In this document: piece by piece, positions 1 through 8,528 of the stretch
Numbering within the stretch: the stretch's first letter is position 1
Layout of the letters: each line of letters opens with the position of its first letter
NCBI RefSeq assembly: GCF_964291045.1
Contig: NZ_OZ197277.1
Coordinates: forward strand, 1,302,001-1,366,000
Length of the DNA stretch: 64,000 nt
Source: PALSA-1444 sp964291045
GTDB lineage: Bacteria; Chlamydiota; Chlamydiia; Chlamydiales; Rhabdochlamydiaceae
Direction of reading: 5' to 3'
Made by a program: the position numbers and the translations under genes
The notes under the pieces: generated by a model
Told to the model about the DNA's origin: nothing
Seen by the model: only the letters and a program-made list of their open reading frames with translations
The model's database searches: none

Positions 1-562
1 TTTGCATTTCTTCTGTTGATTGCTCTACCTCTACTTCTAAAGAAGGTGCTTCAGGTTGAGCCTGAGAAGGTAATTTAGTTTTTTTACATGCTAAGTATAC
101 CGCTTCACTTTTTTCAACAATGGATCTTGCAAGATCATCAACAAAAAATTTTGTAGGATTGACGCCCCTCGCCTCCGCCTCTTTACGCCGCTCCATATCG
201 GCAGTCATAATTTGCATTTCTCGTTCATCTTGTTCTAGCGCTTCAGAAGCTGGATTAATGTAATCCTCAGCATCTTTCCAATAGTATCCACATTGTAATA
301 ATTGTGTTTTACACACCGTTGCTTTAAACACGCGGGTAAAAAAATCAGGATCCTTTTCTAAATCATCAAGCGTGAGATATTCGGTATTGATATACTTCGC
401 CACTTGCTCCCCACGGTAAGGAGGAATTTTCAATCCCCATTGGTTAAATCGATGGATCAGTTTAGGCGCAAGAATTTCTACCCTTTCTTTGCCGTGATCA
501 TCCGTATGCATCTTGATCCATGCTTCAAACGTAGTTGGATTAATTAATACTCTACATGTCAT
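1..562 (-). CDS. Small partner protein of kinase-like module, copy 1 (C-terminus beyond window edge)
   Basis: Unrecognised family; the reading frame is open to the left edge, so the C-terminus is missing. The start at 562 has a GGAGG a few bases upstream. The first 140 or so residues align by eye with the genes ending at 31608 and 32576: a start like M-x-x-(R/K)-(V/L)-L-I, then EAWIKM, a G-K-x-R-V-E-I-L-A block, L-x-D-L-E-K-(N/D)-P and a conserved Y/FWK..xDYI/V-x-A/P-ASE stretch. The C-terminal part is predicted helical and charged and ends in a Pro/Glu-rich region. It lies 178 bases downstream of a kinase-like gene on the same strand, as its relatives do at 31.6-35.5 kb. Function unknown; a binding partner, chaperone or antagonist of the kinase-like protein is only a guess from the repeated linkage. 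Confidence 0.75.
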   Translation of the reverse strand, partial: MTCRVLINPTTFEAWIKMHTDDHGKERVEILAPKLIHRFNQWGLKIPPYRGEQVAKYINTEYLTLDDLEKDPDFFTRVFKATVCKTQLLQCGYYWKDAEDYINPASEALEQDEREMQIMTADMERRKEAEARGVNPTKFFVDDLARSIVEKSEAVYLACKKTKLPSQAQPEAPSLEVEVEQSTEEMQ

Positions 563-740
563 AAGAACCTCCTTACCCGATATAGTTGATTCTATAATAG
601 AAATTAAATAACATCAAATTAAATGATATTAAAAATATTCTAAAAAATATATTTTTAATACAAAAAAATGCAATAAATTGAATACGATTATCTCGATTAA
701 CAAGGATATATCCGTAACCATATAGGTACGGATATCTCTG

Positions 741-2402
741 CTATAAATCGAAAATACGCATCTCATTTTGAATAGTGCTAACTGTTACAGAAAGATCGTT
801 GGTATTTCTGAGCTTAGCCCCCACGTTTTCAATCCAACCTAACATCTGTTCATCCGATGCGTGATCAAAATCATATTTGGTAGATTGATCTAATTTATCT
901 TTACTATTAAAACACTCTTTAAGGATCTTTATATATTCATTACAATATTTTTCTGAATAAAGAACCTTTATTGATTCATCAAAATCTCTTAGTTTTATCT
1001 CTCTCGATAACTCCTTAATTATCTCTATCTCATCCATTGTATAGGAATCTTTTTTGTATTTTAAACTCTTCTCATGATCAATCCCATAGCAGGTATAGGT
1101 ATCTCCTTCTTTCTTGTATAAAATATTTGAAAAATTTCGATCATGGTTAATAAAAAGAAGATCAAAGATCAATAATTTTCTCAGCGCAGGGAGGAGTGAA
1201 TGTACCTCTTCTTCTGGAATCTGATCAAAATTTATGGTATCTGAAATAAATGGTTGAATCGTTCCTGATACCCCTCTAAATCGAATGGAAAATACTGCAG
1301 GGATAGGAAACTGCTCATGGAAATTCATTTTAAACGCATAGTGCTCACAATCTCTAATATCAGTTTCATTAAAATCTTCCTCAAGAGTTGCAGGTTTAAA
1401 GACCCACTCAGGAGCAAACTCTTGTGTCCTTAAGATAAAAACAGGATGTTGATTACTGACTGAAAACCAGTCGTTAGCTGTATACAAAGGGCAATGATTA
1501 ACTTTATCCATCAACTTTTCATCATTTTGATTCTTAAAAAATTTTATAAGAGGAAAAAATTTGATCTTTTTTTGCTTTTGTATTTCTCGCATTTCATCGG
1601 TATATTGCCTGGCTTGTGTCATTATCTTAACAAAATCCCTCTCCTGAGGAAGAGCCTTTAAGCAATCAGCTAAAGAATGAATCACTAAAGCTGCATGAGG
1701 CCGAATGAATGACATCTCTTGTTGAAGATGCACTTGACTGAATGGATCAAGCTCGGAATGAAATAGACAGGCATGCGCCTCTTGAATAAATTCCTCTGTT
1801 AAGACCTTATTTTCAATATGCTCTTGTAACGCCTCAAATACGAAAATTGCTATCTTTTCTACAGAAAGATCTTCAGGAATGGGAAGTGAGATGAGCTTTT
1901 CAAGACGTCTTATCATTTCTTGGCTTAAAGCTTGTGATCCTTTTACAAGAGCCATCTTTGTCTCTACTAACTGTATTGAAGAGGAAGCTTGATCTCTTGG
2001 TGAAATAGGCTCTTGAATCGTTGAAGAAGAAGTTGTTGTTGTTGTGGTTTGAATAGGTTTTTTTATAGTAGGATCTTCTAACTGCTTATCTTGCTCACGC
2101 ATTTCTTGATGAGCAGATACTAGTTGTGTGTCTTGATCCCTAGACTCTAAAGGAGGGAGAGTATTCATCTTTTTGATAGATTGCGTAATCTCTTCTTTAC
2201 CTAATGATCTTTTTCTGATCAAAGGCTCTATACTTTCTTTTACAACTGCGTGGGTTTTACTAGCTGTTTGCTTTTGAGAAAGCGTCTCTTCATGCTGAGT
2301 CTTACCGCTTTGATGAATTCTAGGAGAACTCTCATCGCTACTTCCTTCACTCTCAGGACTTGAGTGAGAGTGTGAACTCATATTTGAAACATTCATTCCC
2401 AT
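741..2402 (-). CDS. Lipid/actin-fragmin-kinase-like fold protein, candidate secreted effector, copy 1
   Basis: A 553-residue protein with a Ser/Thr/Gln-rich, probably disordered N-terminal third and a C-terminal domain resembling a PI3/4-kinase-like or HipA-like kinase fold. Visible residues: W-V-F-K336-P (candidate ATP-binding Lys), a D-C-E-H-Y-A-F-K-M helix with a possible partner Glu, G-T-I-Q-P-F (hinge-like), L-L-F-I-N-H-D421-R-N-F-S-N426 (catalytic-loop-like, D to N spacing 5) and G-I-D442-H (metal-binding-like). The paralogue at 33500-35458 keeps all of these while its N-terminal half has diverged, which supports a functional C-terminal domain. The first residues M-G-(M/I)-N are also shared and could be part of a secretion signal. 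Kinase activity and secretion are inferences; a dead kinase or another ATP-grasp-like transferase is possible. Confidence 0.7.
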   Translation of the reverse strand: MGMNVSNMSSHSHSSPESEGSSDESSPRIHQSGKTQHEETLSQKQTASKTHAVVKESIEPLIRKRSLGKEEITQSIKKMNTLPPLESRDQDTQLVSAHQEMREQDKQLEDPTIKKPIQTTTTTTSSSTIQEPISPRDQASSSIQLVETKMALVKGSQALSQEMIRRLEKLISLPIPEDLSVEKIAIFVFEALQEHIENKVLTEEFIQEAHACLFHSELDPFSQVHLQQEMSFIRPHAALVIHSLADCLKALPQERDFVKIMTQARQYTDEMREIQKQKKIKFFPLIKFFKNQNDEKLMDKVNHCPLYTANDWFSVSNQHPVFILRTQEFAPEWVFKPATLEEDFNETDIRDCEHYAFKMNFHEQFPIPAVFSIRFRGVSGTIQPFISDTINFDQIPEEEVHSLLPALRKLLIFDLLFINHDRNFSNILYKKEGDTYTCYGIDHEKSLKYKKDSYTMDEIEIIKELSREIKLRDFDESIKVLYSEKYCNEYIKILKECFNSKDKLDQSTKYDFDHASDEQMLGWIENVGAKLRNTNDLSVTVSTIQNEMRIFDL

Positions 2403-2763
2403 AGAATCACCTATTTTTACAATGCAATCTTAATTGTATTAATATCATATTTTTAATTTTAAATCGTTATTATTTAAAATTAATTTTATTTATTTTTAAG
2501 AATGATCTAAAAATAAGATGCCTTATAAAACAGTAAAGGAAGGGCCAATTGAAGTTTTTGTAAGGAATAAAACTTCAAAGCTATGTGTATGTTATATTAC
2601 AGGATAAAAACATCCATCTTTCCTCCCGCTTTCACATCAATCAGCCGTATTTCTCTTAAGATGTGTAGAAAAAATATAGGATTAAATGATTTTAAAGATG
2701 CGCTTTAGAGGGAATATAAGACGCTCTGATATTTTCTACCTGTGTGCTTTTTGGTAAAGATGA
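2403..2763. other. AT-rich intergenic region with leader of the kinase-like gene
   Basis: No gene seen. Next to the kinase-like start lies an AT-rich leader (about 2430-2454) that resembles the leader of the second copy at about 35484-35506. A perfect 12-bp AT-only stem (2453-2464 with 2472-2483, 7-base loop) sits just beyond. The rest up to the insertion sequence at 2764 shows nothing recognisable. Confidence 0.5.
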
Positions 2764-2784
2764 GAGACTGTCTGTAAACTTAAT
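2764..2784 (+). repeat. Left terminal inverted repeat of the IS
   Basis: Reads GAGACTGTCTGTAAACTTAA plus T. Its partner is the reverse complement of 3642-3663, matching apart from two substitutions and one extra C. The boundary was set by this match and the flanking TGA. Confidence 0.85.
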
Positions 2785-2797
2785 AAAATTGCTATTA

Positions 2798-2806
2798 TGG
2801 TATAAT
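2798..2806 (+). promoter_or_regulatory. Extended -10 promoter of the transposase
   Basis: TGG followed by TATAAT (2801-2806) forms an extended -10 element about 30 bases before the transposase start codon. No convincing -35 box is seen at the expected distance. The position just inside the left terminal repeat is typical for IS promoters. Confidence 0.5.
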
Positions 2807-2835
2807 TATTCTTCTAATCATAGGAGGAAAAAACC

Positions 2836-3231
2836 ATGGCTCGGCAAAATTATCCGTCTGATTTAAATGATAAAGAATGGGATTTAATCAAAGAATTTGT
2901 AGAAACAGATTTTTCAAAAGGAGGCAGACCTTATAAATACTCTCGAAGAGAAATCTTAAATGGCTATTTTTATGTCTTAAAAACAGGCTGTCAGTGGAGA
3001 TATCTTCCATCAGATCTTCCTCATTGGAAAACCGTTTATCTACAACATAGAAGATGGATGAGGCAAGGGATTTTTGAGGAAATTTATAAGAAGCTACACC
3101 GACTCGAGAGACTGAGGAATAATAAAACTCCTAAACCGTCAGCTGGGATCATTGATAGCCAGTCTATAAAGACTGGAGAAAAAGGCGGTATTAGAGGCTT
3201 TGACGGAGGAAAAAAAAATCAAGGGACGTAA
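2836..3231 (+). CDS. IS5-family transposase, N-terminal frame (orfA)
   Basis: 131 residues. Carries the DUF4096-type N-terminal domain (D-L-x-D-x-E-W, then G-R-P with G-C-Q-W-R-Y-L-P) and the first catalytic Asp in I-I-D-S-Q-S-I-K. The start is supported by AGGAGG upstream. Translation in this frame ends after D-G-G-K-K-N-Q-G-T. A run of nine A (3210-3218) precedes the point where the second frame takes over; shifting +1 there (or losing one A by polymerase slippage) gives D-G-G-K-K-I-K-G-R-K-R, the sequence expected of a full IS5-type transposase. So this is most likely the upstream half of a frameshift-expressed protein, not a broken gene. Confidence 0.88.
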   Translation: MARQNYPSDLNDKEWDLIKEFVETDFSKGGRPYKYSRREILNGYFYVLKTGCQWRYLPSDLPHWKTVYLQHRRWMRQGIFEEIYKKLHRLERLRNNKTPKPSAGIIDSQSIKTGEKGGIRGFDGGKKNQGT

Positions 3232-3646
3232 GAGGCATCTACTCGTTGATCATTTAGGATTTCCTCTAGCACTAGAACTAACTGCAGCTAATGTAGGAGA
3301 TCGAGAGGGATTTAAGTTGCTGTTAGACAAATACAAAGAGAACACTCCCAATATAGTTTTTGCAGATAGCGGATATAAAGGTAAGGATTTTGAACAAGAG
3401 TGCATGAATCAGGGGGTAAAAGTACAGCCCGTTCCAAGGAATGAAGGTTGGTGTCTGAAGACAAATTCTTTAAAAGTTATTCAGGGATTTCAAGTTGTTG
3501 CTAAAAGATGGATTGTAGAGAGATCATTCGCGTGGCTGGGTAAATACAGGCGTATGGTAAAGGATTATGAGTTGATACTGACTGTAAGCAAGGCCATGAT
3601 TTGGATGGTATTCATTAGATTACTCTTAAGTAGACTTGGGAATTAA
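3200..3646 (+). CDS. IS5-family transposase, C-terminal DDE frame (orfB)
   Basis: The frame encodes the transposase_11-type catalytic part: I-K-G-R-K-R-H-L-L-V-D, the second catalytic Asp in F-A-D-S-G-Y-K-G and the catalytic Glu in W-I-V-E-R-S-F-A-W-L with the following Y-R-R-M-V-K-D-Y-E. It is +1 relative to the first frame and overlaps it by 32 bases. Its TTG at 3200 is unlikely to be a natural start; expression is expected through the A-run slip as an approximately 270-residue fusion. Stop lies within the right terminal repeat region, as is usual. Confidence 0.88.
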   Translation: MTEEKKIKGRKRHLLVDHLGFPLALELTAANVGDREGFKLLLDKYKENTPNIVFADSGYKGKDFEQECMNQGVKVQPVPRNEGWCLKTNSLKVIQGFQVVAKRWIVERSFAWLGKYRRMVKDYELILTVSKAMIWMVFIRLLLSRLGN

Positions 3647-3663
3647 GGTTTACAGACCATCTC
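3642..3663 (-). repeat. Right terminal inverted repeat of the IS
   Basis: Reads, on the minus strand, GAGATGGTCTGTAAACCTTA plus AT. It matches the left end except for two substitutions and one extra C, and is followed by TGA as at the left end. Confidence 0.85.
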
Positions 3664-3777
3664 TGAGTTAATATTATTTTCTTTATCTTAAGATGTTCAA
3701 TAACATAAAATACATTGAATTTAATGAGGAAATAGTGAGAAAATTAATCTATTAATGATTTTTTATTTATAGGATTT

Positions 3778-5190
3778 ATGACAACATTAAATCAAGATAT
3801 CTATTCTCTTAAATTGGCAATACACGCTCTTACTCCTCAAGAAAAAGCTCCCTTTTCATCTCATGAAACACTCTCTCAGCTGGCTAAAATCAGCCGTATT
3901 GCCCTCCCTCTTTTAAAAGGGTTAGATACACTGTTTTTTCATATTAAATGCATCAATCACTGTTTTTCTCTCATCACAGGTTATTGTATTGCACTCAAAG
4001 TCCTCCCCTTCTCTTGGATCTACTCTCATAATCATGTGATTCATCTTGCTGCACGTCTAACAGCTAAGCAAATTACATGTTTACAGATGATGAGATTGAA
4101 TCCTGATGACGCTTCTTCTTACTTCAATTTAGCCCTTTCTTTAACAGACCCTCACCAAAATGTGGTGATAGGGAATAAACCGTGGAATCAAAAAAGTCTT
4201 TATTTAGAAGCGATCAATATTAATCCAAACCTTGCAGAAGCTTATCTACATCTCGGAAATACTCTCTCTTCTGAAGATTGCACTACACTTCTTAATGGAG
4301 TTGTTATGACTGAGCAAGAGCTTTATCTAAAAGCTATTGATCTTTGTACCAAAGAGCTAGATCTTAATCCTAAGGCTCTAGATCTAAACCCTATTCTTGC
4401 AGAAGCTTATCTTAATTTAGGAGTCACGCTCTCTGATAAAGAAACTATATCCATCGACGGGTTAGAGGTCACTGATCAAGATCTTTATTGTGATGCTATT
4501 GATCTTAATCCCCATCTTGCAGAAGCTTATCTCAATTTAGGAAGCACTCTTTCTCTAGATGAAACAGCCACGCTTTTAGATAATAGAGTCATGACAAGGG
4601 GGGAGCTTTATTTAGAGGCACTCAAGCTTGATCCTTCTCTTGGAGAAGCTTATTTTAATCTGGCAGGGCTCCTTTTACCTAACGAAACTGTGACTCTTAA
4701 CGGAATCACCTATTCTGAAAAAATGCTTTATTTAAAATGTATTGAGCTTGAATCTGCAGAAGCTGAAGCGTACTTTGATTTAGGAACTCTTTTAGAAGAT
4801 CATGAAACCATCACACTGAGTAACGGCTCTTCACTCACTAAACAAGCGCTTTATCTTAAAGCAATTGAGAAAGATCCAAACTTTTTAGATGCTTATTTCA
4901 ATCTCGCTTTAACGCTATCAGATCAAGAGACAGTTACTCTTTTGGACGGTATACCCCTTAATCAACAAAAGATTGCTCTTAAAATGATCGATCTAGATGC
5001 CTCTTATCAAGATGCCTACCACCTTCTCATTAAGACATTTTCAGAAGATCAAGAAGATATTACCTTATTAAATGAGACACTCTTATCCCGGGACGCTCTT
5101 TTGAAAAAAGTGTCTCCGCAACCCCTTCAAAGTAAGAGAAAATCCATAGGCTCTTCCTTTGTAAAAAAATCTCCTTTAAAAACAGAATAA
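3778..5190 (+). CDS. TPR-variant repeat protein (about 41-residue units)
   Basis: 470 residues. The N-terminal ~105 residues have hydrophobic helical stretches (around 40-80) that may associate with a membrane. From about residue 105 to 450 there are roughly eight units of 40-45 residues. Each has a TPR-like helix (A-E-A-Y-x-N-L-G-x-T-L-S), an inserted E-T-x-T-L-L-x-G turn, then a second helix (L-Y-L-K-A-I-x-L-(N/D)-P). The same unit builds the 1070-residue protein at 50476-53688. TPR domains bind proteins; host proteins, chaperones or secretion partners are all possible. The start is weakly supported (TAGGAT upstream). The gene begins 115 bases after the IS and has no decay. Specific function unknown. 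Confidence 0.8.
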   Translation: MTTLNQDIYSLKLAIHALTPQEKAPFSSHETLSQLAKISRIALPLLKGLDTLFFHIKCINHCFSLITGYCIALKVLPFSWIYSHNHVIHLAARLTAKQITCLQMMRLNPDDASSYFNLALSLTDPHQNVVIGNKPWNQKSLYLEAININPNLAEAYLHLGNTLSSEDCTTLLNGVVMTEQELYLKAIDLCTKELDLNPKALDLNPILAEAYLNLGVTLSDKETISIDGLEVTDQDLYCDAIDLNPHLAEAYLNLGSTLSLDETATLLDNRVMTRGELYLEALKLDPSLGEAYFNLAGLLLPNETVTLNGITYSEKMLYLKCIELESAEAEAYFDLGTLLEDHETITLSNGSSLTKQALYLKAIEKDPNFLDAYFNLALTLSDQETVTLLDGIPLNQQKIALKMIDLDASYQDAYHLLIKTFSEDQEDITLLNETLLSRDALLKKVSPQPLQSKRKSIGSSFVKKSPLKTE

Positions 5191-5203
5191 AGAATTGTTT
5201 TTT

Positions 5204-5240
5204 TAAGCTAGAAGGGTTTTTAGTTAACTCTTCTAGCTTA
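5204..5240. terminator. Hairpin between convergent genes
   Basis: An 11-bp perfect stem (TAAGCTAGAAG at 5204-5214 with CTTCTAGCTTA at 5230-5240) lies between the TPR gene and the convergent ligA. T-rich and A-rich tracts flank it, but no clean U-run follows on either strand, so termination is plausible rather than certain. Confidence 0.45.
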
Positions 5241-5261
5241 AAGCATCTTTAGTCCCTCTTT

Positions 5262-7262
5262 TTAAAGAATTTCTTTAAATTCTCTCTCTTCAATCACCAA
5301 AACACCAAGTGACCTTGCTTTTTCAAGCTTAGATCCAGCTTCATCTCCAGCAAGAACATAATCTGTTTTTTTACTGACAGATCCTGTCACCTTACCGCCT
5401 CTTTCTTTAATAAGACGTGTCGCTTCATCCCGGCTAAACTCTTGCAGACTTCCCGTTAAAACAAACACTTTATCATAAAAGAGATGATCTGTTCTTGTGA
5501 TTTGAGAAGGAGGAATCGGTGCAATGCCTTGAGTTAGAAGCGCTTTGACTTCTTCTTGATGAAGAGGATTTTTAAAAAACTCTATTAGAGCCTCTGCCAT
5601 CTTCTCTCCAACCCCTTGAATATTTTTTAGCTCCTCTTGAGACATTAAAGAGAGTCTGTCGATAGAGCCTGCAGCTTTAGCTAGAACTTCTGCCGTTTCT
5701 TCTCCAATGTATCTGATACCAAGAGCCAAAATAAACCGAGAGAGCGTGATGTGCTTAGACGCTTCAATACTTTTCAGTAAATTATGAATGGCTTTATCTT
5801 TAAATCCTTCAAGAAGCGCTAGATCATCATGAGAGAGTGTATAGAGATCTGATGCTTTTTGAATCAGCTTTTTTTGAACAAGCTGGGTCACAACTTTTTC
5901 TCCTAAATGCCGAATATCCATCGCATCTTTAGAGGCAAAGTAAGCAATCTGCCGTATTTGCTGCTCTTCACATCTTAAGGAGTTAGAGCATCTCATAGCT
6001 ACTTCTCCAGGAATATGCACAACTACACCGTGACAAGAGGGGCACTCTTTTGGCATTGTCCAAGGAAGTGACCCTTCTTCTCTTCGAGTAAGATCAACAT
6101 GCACAACTTTCGGGATCACATCTCCCCCCTTTTCAATCGTCACAAAGTCCCCTTTACGGATATCTTTACGCATCACCTCTTCTGCGTTATGAAGAGTGGC
6201 TCTTGCAATGCAGCTTCCAGCTAAATTCACAGGCTTTAACTCCGCAACAGGAGTTAAGACCCCTGTTCTTCCCACTTGCACAGTAATATCTTCAATCTGT
6301 GTATACGCCTGTTCAGGAGCAAATTTATAAGCCGCTGCCCACCTGGGGCTTTTTCCTGTAGATCCTAAGAGAGACCATAACTTTAAAGCATCCACTTTAA
6401 TCACAATGCCGTCGATATCAAACGGAAATGTTTTGCGGCTTTTCTCGACATGCGCTGCAAACGATAAAATCTCTTCAAGAGAAGAGCACGCTTTAAAGTG
6501 ATCTGGATGAAAGACAGGAAGCCCCCACTCTTTTAAAACGGTGTGCACTTGATGCTGAAACTGCACACATGTGTTTTCTGCTGCAAACCCATAAAACACA
6601 ATGGAGAGTCCCCTTGTAGCTACTTCTTTAGGATCTAAGAGCTTAAGAGCGCCAGCTGCTGCATTACGGGGATTAGCAAGAGGCTCTTCCCCAGCTAATT
6701 CTTTTTCCTCATTCAGCTTTTGAAACATTGATCTTGGCATGTACACCTCAGCTCTTAACTCTACCTCCTCTGGAATATTTTCCCCATGAAGCGCTAAAGG
6801 AACTGACCGAATGGCCCGGATATTGGCTGTAACATCATCCCCTTTTTTCCCATCACCCCGTGTTAGTGCCTGGGTGAGGACTCCTTTTTCATACCTTAAG
6901 GAGACGGCAATCCCATCCATTTTAAGCTCTGTGCAAAAGGAGATATGATCTTTTTCTAAAATCTTCTGGATTCTTCCTATGAAGCTGACAATCTCTTCTT
7001 CTTCATACGTGTTTTGTAAAGAGAGCATCGGGACTTTGTGACTCATCTGCCGAAACCCCTCTGTTGTCTTTTCTAAAACCCGCTGAGTAGGAGAGCTTTT
7101 TTTCACCCACTCAGGGTGCTCTTTTTCCATGAGAAGCAGCTGTTGATACAGCTGATCATATTCATAATCGGTAATCAGCGGTGTATGTTCTACGTAATAG
7201 AGTCTGTCGTGCTTTTGGATCTCTTGAATCAGCTGTAAATACATCAAATGTGTCATAGGCAT
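5262..7262 (-). CDS. ligA: NAD-dependent DNA ligase
   Basis: 666 residues, full length for LigA; seals nicks in DNA using NAD+ during replication and repair. Visible in order: the Ia domain with Y-x-x-x-x-x-x-I-(T/S)-D-x-x-Y-D (about 23-38); the adenylation site K114-M-D-G; the OB fold; a Cys4 zinc site (C407, C410, C425, C431); helix-hairpin-helix segments (around 480-580) and a C-terminal BRCT domain (about 590-666). The start codon follows the stop of the MFS gene by two bases, indicating translational coupling. It is the last gene of a minus-strand chain that reaches back to 13542. Confidence 0.97.
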   Translation of the reverse strand: MPMTHLMYLQLIQEIQKHDRLYYVEHTPLITDYEYDQLYQQLLLMEKEHPEWVKKSSPTQRVLEKTTEGFRQMSHKVPMLSLQNTYEEEEIVSFIGRIQKILEKDHISFCTELKMDGIAVSLRYEKGVLTQALTRGDGKKGDDVTANIRAIRSVPLALHGENIPEEVELRAEVYMPRSMFQKLNEEKELAGEEPLANPRNAAAGALKLLDPKEVATRGLSIVFYGFAAENTCVQFQHQVHTVLKEWGLPVFHPDHFKACSSLEEILSFAAHVEKSRKTFPFDIDGIVIKVDALKLWSLLGSTGKSPRWAAAYKFAPEQAYTQIEDITVQVGRTGVLTPVAELKPVNLAGSCIARATLHNAEEVMRKDIRKGDFVTIEKGGDVIPKVVHVDLTRREEGSLPWTMPKECPSCHGVVVHIPGEVAMRCSNSLRCEEQQIRQIAYFASKDAMDIRHLGEKVVTQLVQKKLIQKASDLYTLSHDDLALLEGFKDKAIHNLLKSIEASKHITLSRFILALGIRYIGEETAEVLAKAAGSIDRLSLMSQEELKNIQGVGEKMAEALIEFFKNPLHQEEVKALLTQGIAPIPPSQITRTDHLFYDKVFVLTGSLQEFSRDEATRLIKERGGKVTGSVSKKTDYVLAGDEAGSKLEKARSLGVLVIEEREFKEIL

Positions 7263-7264
7263 CG

Positions 7265-8503
7265 TTATGTGTTAGGGGTTTCTCTTGTTAAGAGTAAGGA
7301 TTTTTGTTGTTCATGCCGGACCCAGGCAAGGTAAAAAAAGCCTGTTAAGCAGAAAAGGGCTCCTAAAAAAAGGACAGGGAAAGGGCCGGTAAACTCACAG
7401 AGAAGAGTTGATATCCCAGGGATGAGAACACCTCTTAAACCAACGGTGAGGACATTAACTGTTGAAAAAGGCGTACTCCCCTCTTCTCCTGCAAATAAAG
7501 GGCCTGATAAATGCCAACTTAAGTGACTTCCTGCTTGCGCAATACCGTAGAGAAAAAAAGCACAATAAAACATGACAGGGTACCAAAAAGCGAGCATCCA
7601 GCTAAATGCTCCTAGCGCAAAGAAGAGATTGGCTAAACTTGTCATGAGAAAGATATTTTCGTAAGAGATCTGTTTTCTCCAAAAAGGAATTGCCATTACA
7701 AATCCTAGCCCCATCCACACAAATCTCCCCCAAGCCACCATAGAGTGCGTGAGTAAAAGATCATCTGAGGTGTAGATCACAAGCGCTGGCATCACCATCA
7801 TAAGGCCCGTGCCCCCTAACATAAACCCTATTTGAAACCTGGCAAAATCGGGCCTTCTTTTGAGAAGTGTTAAGCTATCTTTCCAAGGCGTTTTAAAAAA
7901 AGAGCCTGAGGGTTTTGATGCTCCTTCTTGCAGGAGAATCGGCATTTTGGCTTGGATCAAAATCGATAACAACCCGATAAATCCCCCTGCAAAAAACAGC
8001 ATTTTCCACATTTCTCTATGGTGATCCATCCAAGAGCCAATGAAGCATCCTAGCACAATGCTTAAGAAAAAATTTGAAGCTGCTGTCCAAGAGAAAATGG
8101 TTTCTCTGATTCCAGGAGGGGCGTTTTGTTTGAGCACTTCCATGTGCGCAGGAAGAGATCCTTTTTGAAAGAAATGAAAAATAGCTAGCGAGGTAATAAA
8201 AAGATACGGGTCACTCATAAAAGGAAACAGAAGAAACGGAAGCCTGGCTAAAAGAGATGCTGTAATCCAATTCGAGCGTAACTTTTCTTTTTGATAGGTT
8301 AAAGCCGACCCCCAATAAAAAGAAAAAAGAGAAACCACAGGTTTGATCATATTTAAAAGCGCAATTTGCCCCCCTGTCACCTGAAGCTCTTTCCGTAAAA
8401 TGAAAGGAAGCATCGCGACAAAACAGGTTAAGGGCTCACTTAAGAGCCCAGATAGGGTCATGGATAGCCATGTTCTTTTGTGAGAGTAAGAGGGATTATC
8501 CAT
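7265..8503 (-). CDS. MFS-type transporter
   Basis: 412 residues with about twelve hydrophobic segments and no signal peptide, in the pattern of the major facilitator superfamily (two six-helix halves separated by a polar loop around residues 185-215). The substrate cannot be told from the sequence; no clear antiporter or sugar signature was found. Chlamydiae use several divergent MFS proteins for nutrient uptake, so import from the host is a reasonable but unproven guess. It lies 25 bases after the upstream gene and two bases before ligA, so it belongs to the same transcript. Confidence 0.8.
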   Translation of the reverse strand: MDNPSYSHKRTWLSMTLSGLLSEPLTCFVAMLPFILRKELQVTGGQIALLNMIKPVVSLFSFYWGSALTYQKEKLRSNWITASLLARLPFLLFPFMSDPYLFITSLAIFHFFQKGSLPAHMEVLKQNAPPGIRETIFSWTAASNFFLSIVLGCFIGSWMDHHREMWKMLFFAGGFIGLLSILIQAKMPILLQEGASKPSGSFFKTPWKDSLTLLKRRPDFARFQIGFMLGGTGLMMVMPALVIYTSDDLLLTHSMVAWGRFVWMGLGFVMAIPFWRKQISYENIFLMTSLANLFFALGAFSWMLAFWYPVMFYCAFFLYGIAQAGSHLSWHLSGPLFAGEEGSTPFSTVNVLTVGLRGVLIPGISTLLCEFTGPFPVLFLGALFCLTGFFYLAWVRHEQQKSLLLTRETPNT

Positions 8504-8528
8504 GCATCACTTCTTTTAAAAACAGTCT

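Larger units (their letters stand above)
2764..3663 (+). mobile_element. IS5-family (IS427-like) insertion sequence, apparently intact
   Basis: An element of about 900 bp with imperfect terminal inverted repeats (2764-2784 and 3642-3663) sharing the core GTCTGTAAAC followed by (C)TTAAT. It is flanked on both sides by TGA (2761-2763 and 3664-3666), which fits the short target duplication of this family. Inside are two overlapping frames encoding an N-terminal and a C-terminal transposase part with complete DDE residues. No decay is visible, so it may be recent or active. It sits between a kinase-like gene and a TPR gene and interrupts neither. Confidence 0.9.

Noticed and set aside
741..2402. 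Classical Ser/Thr kinase assignment for the kinase-like proteins
   Set aside because: The H-D-R-N loop and 21-residue spacing to I-D-H fit PI3/4-kinase- or HipA-like folds better than Hanks-type kinases.
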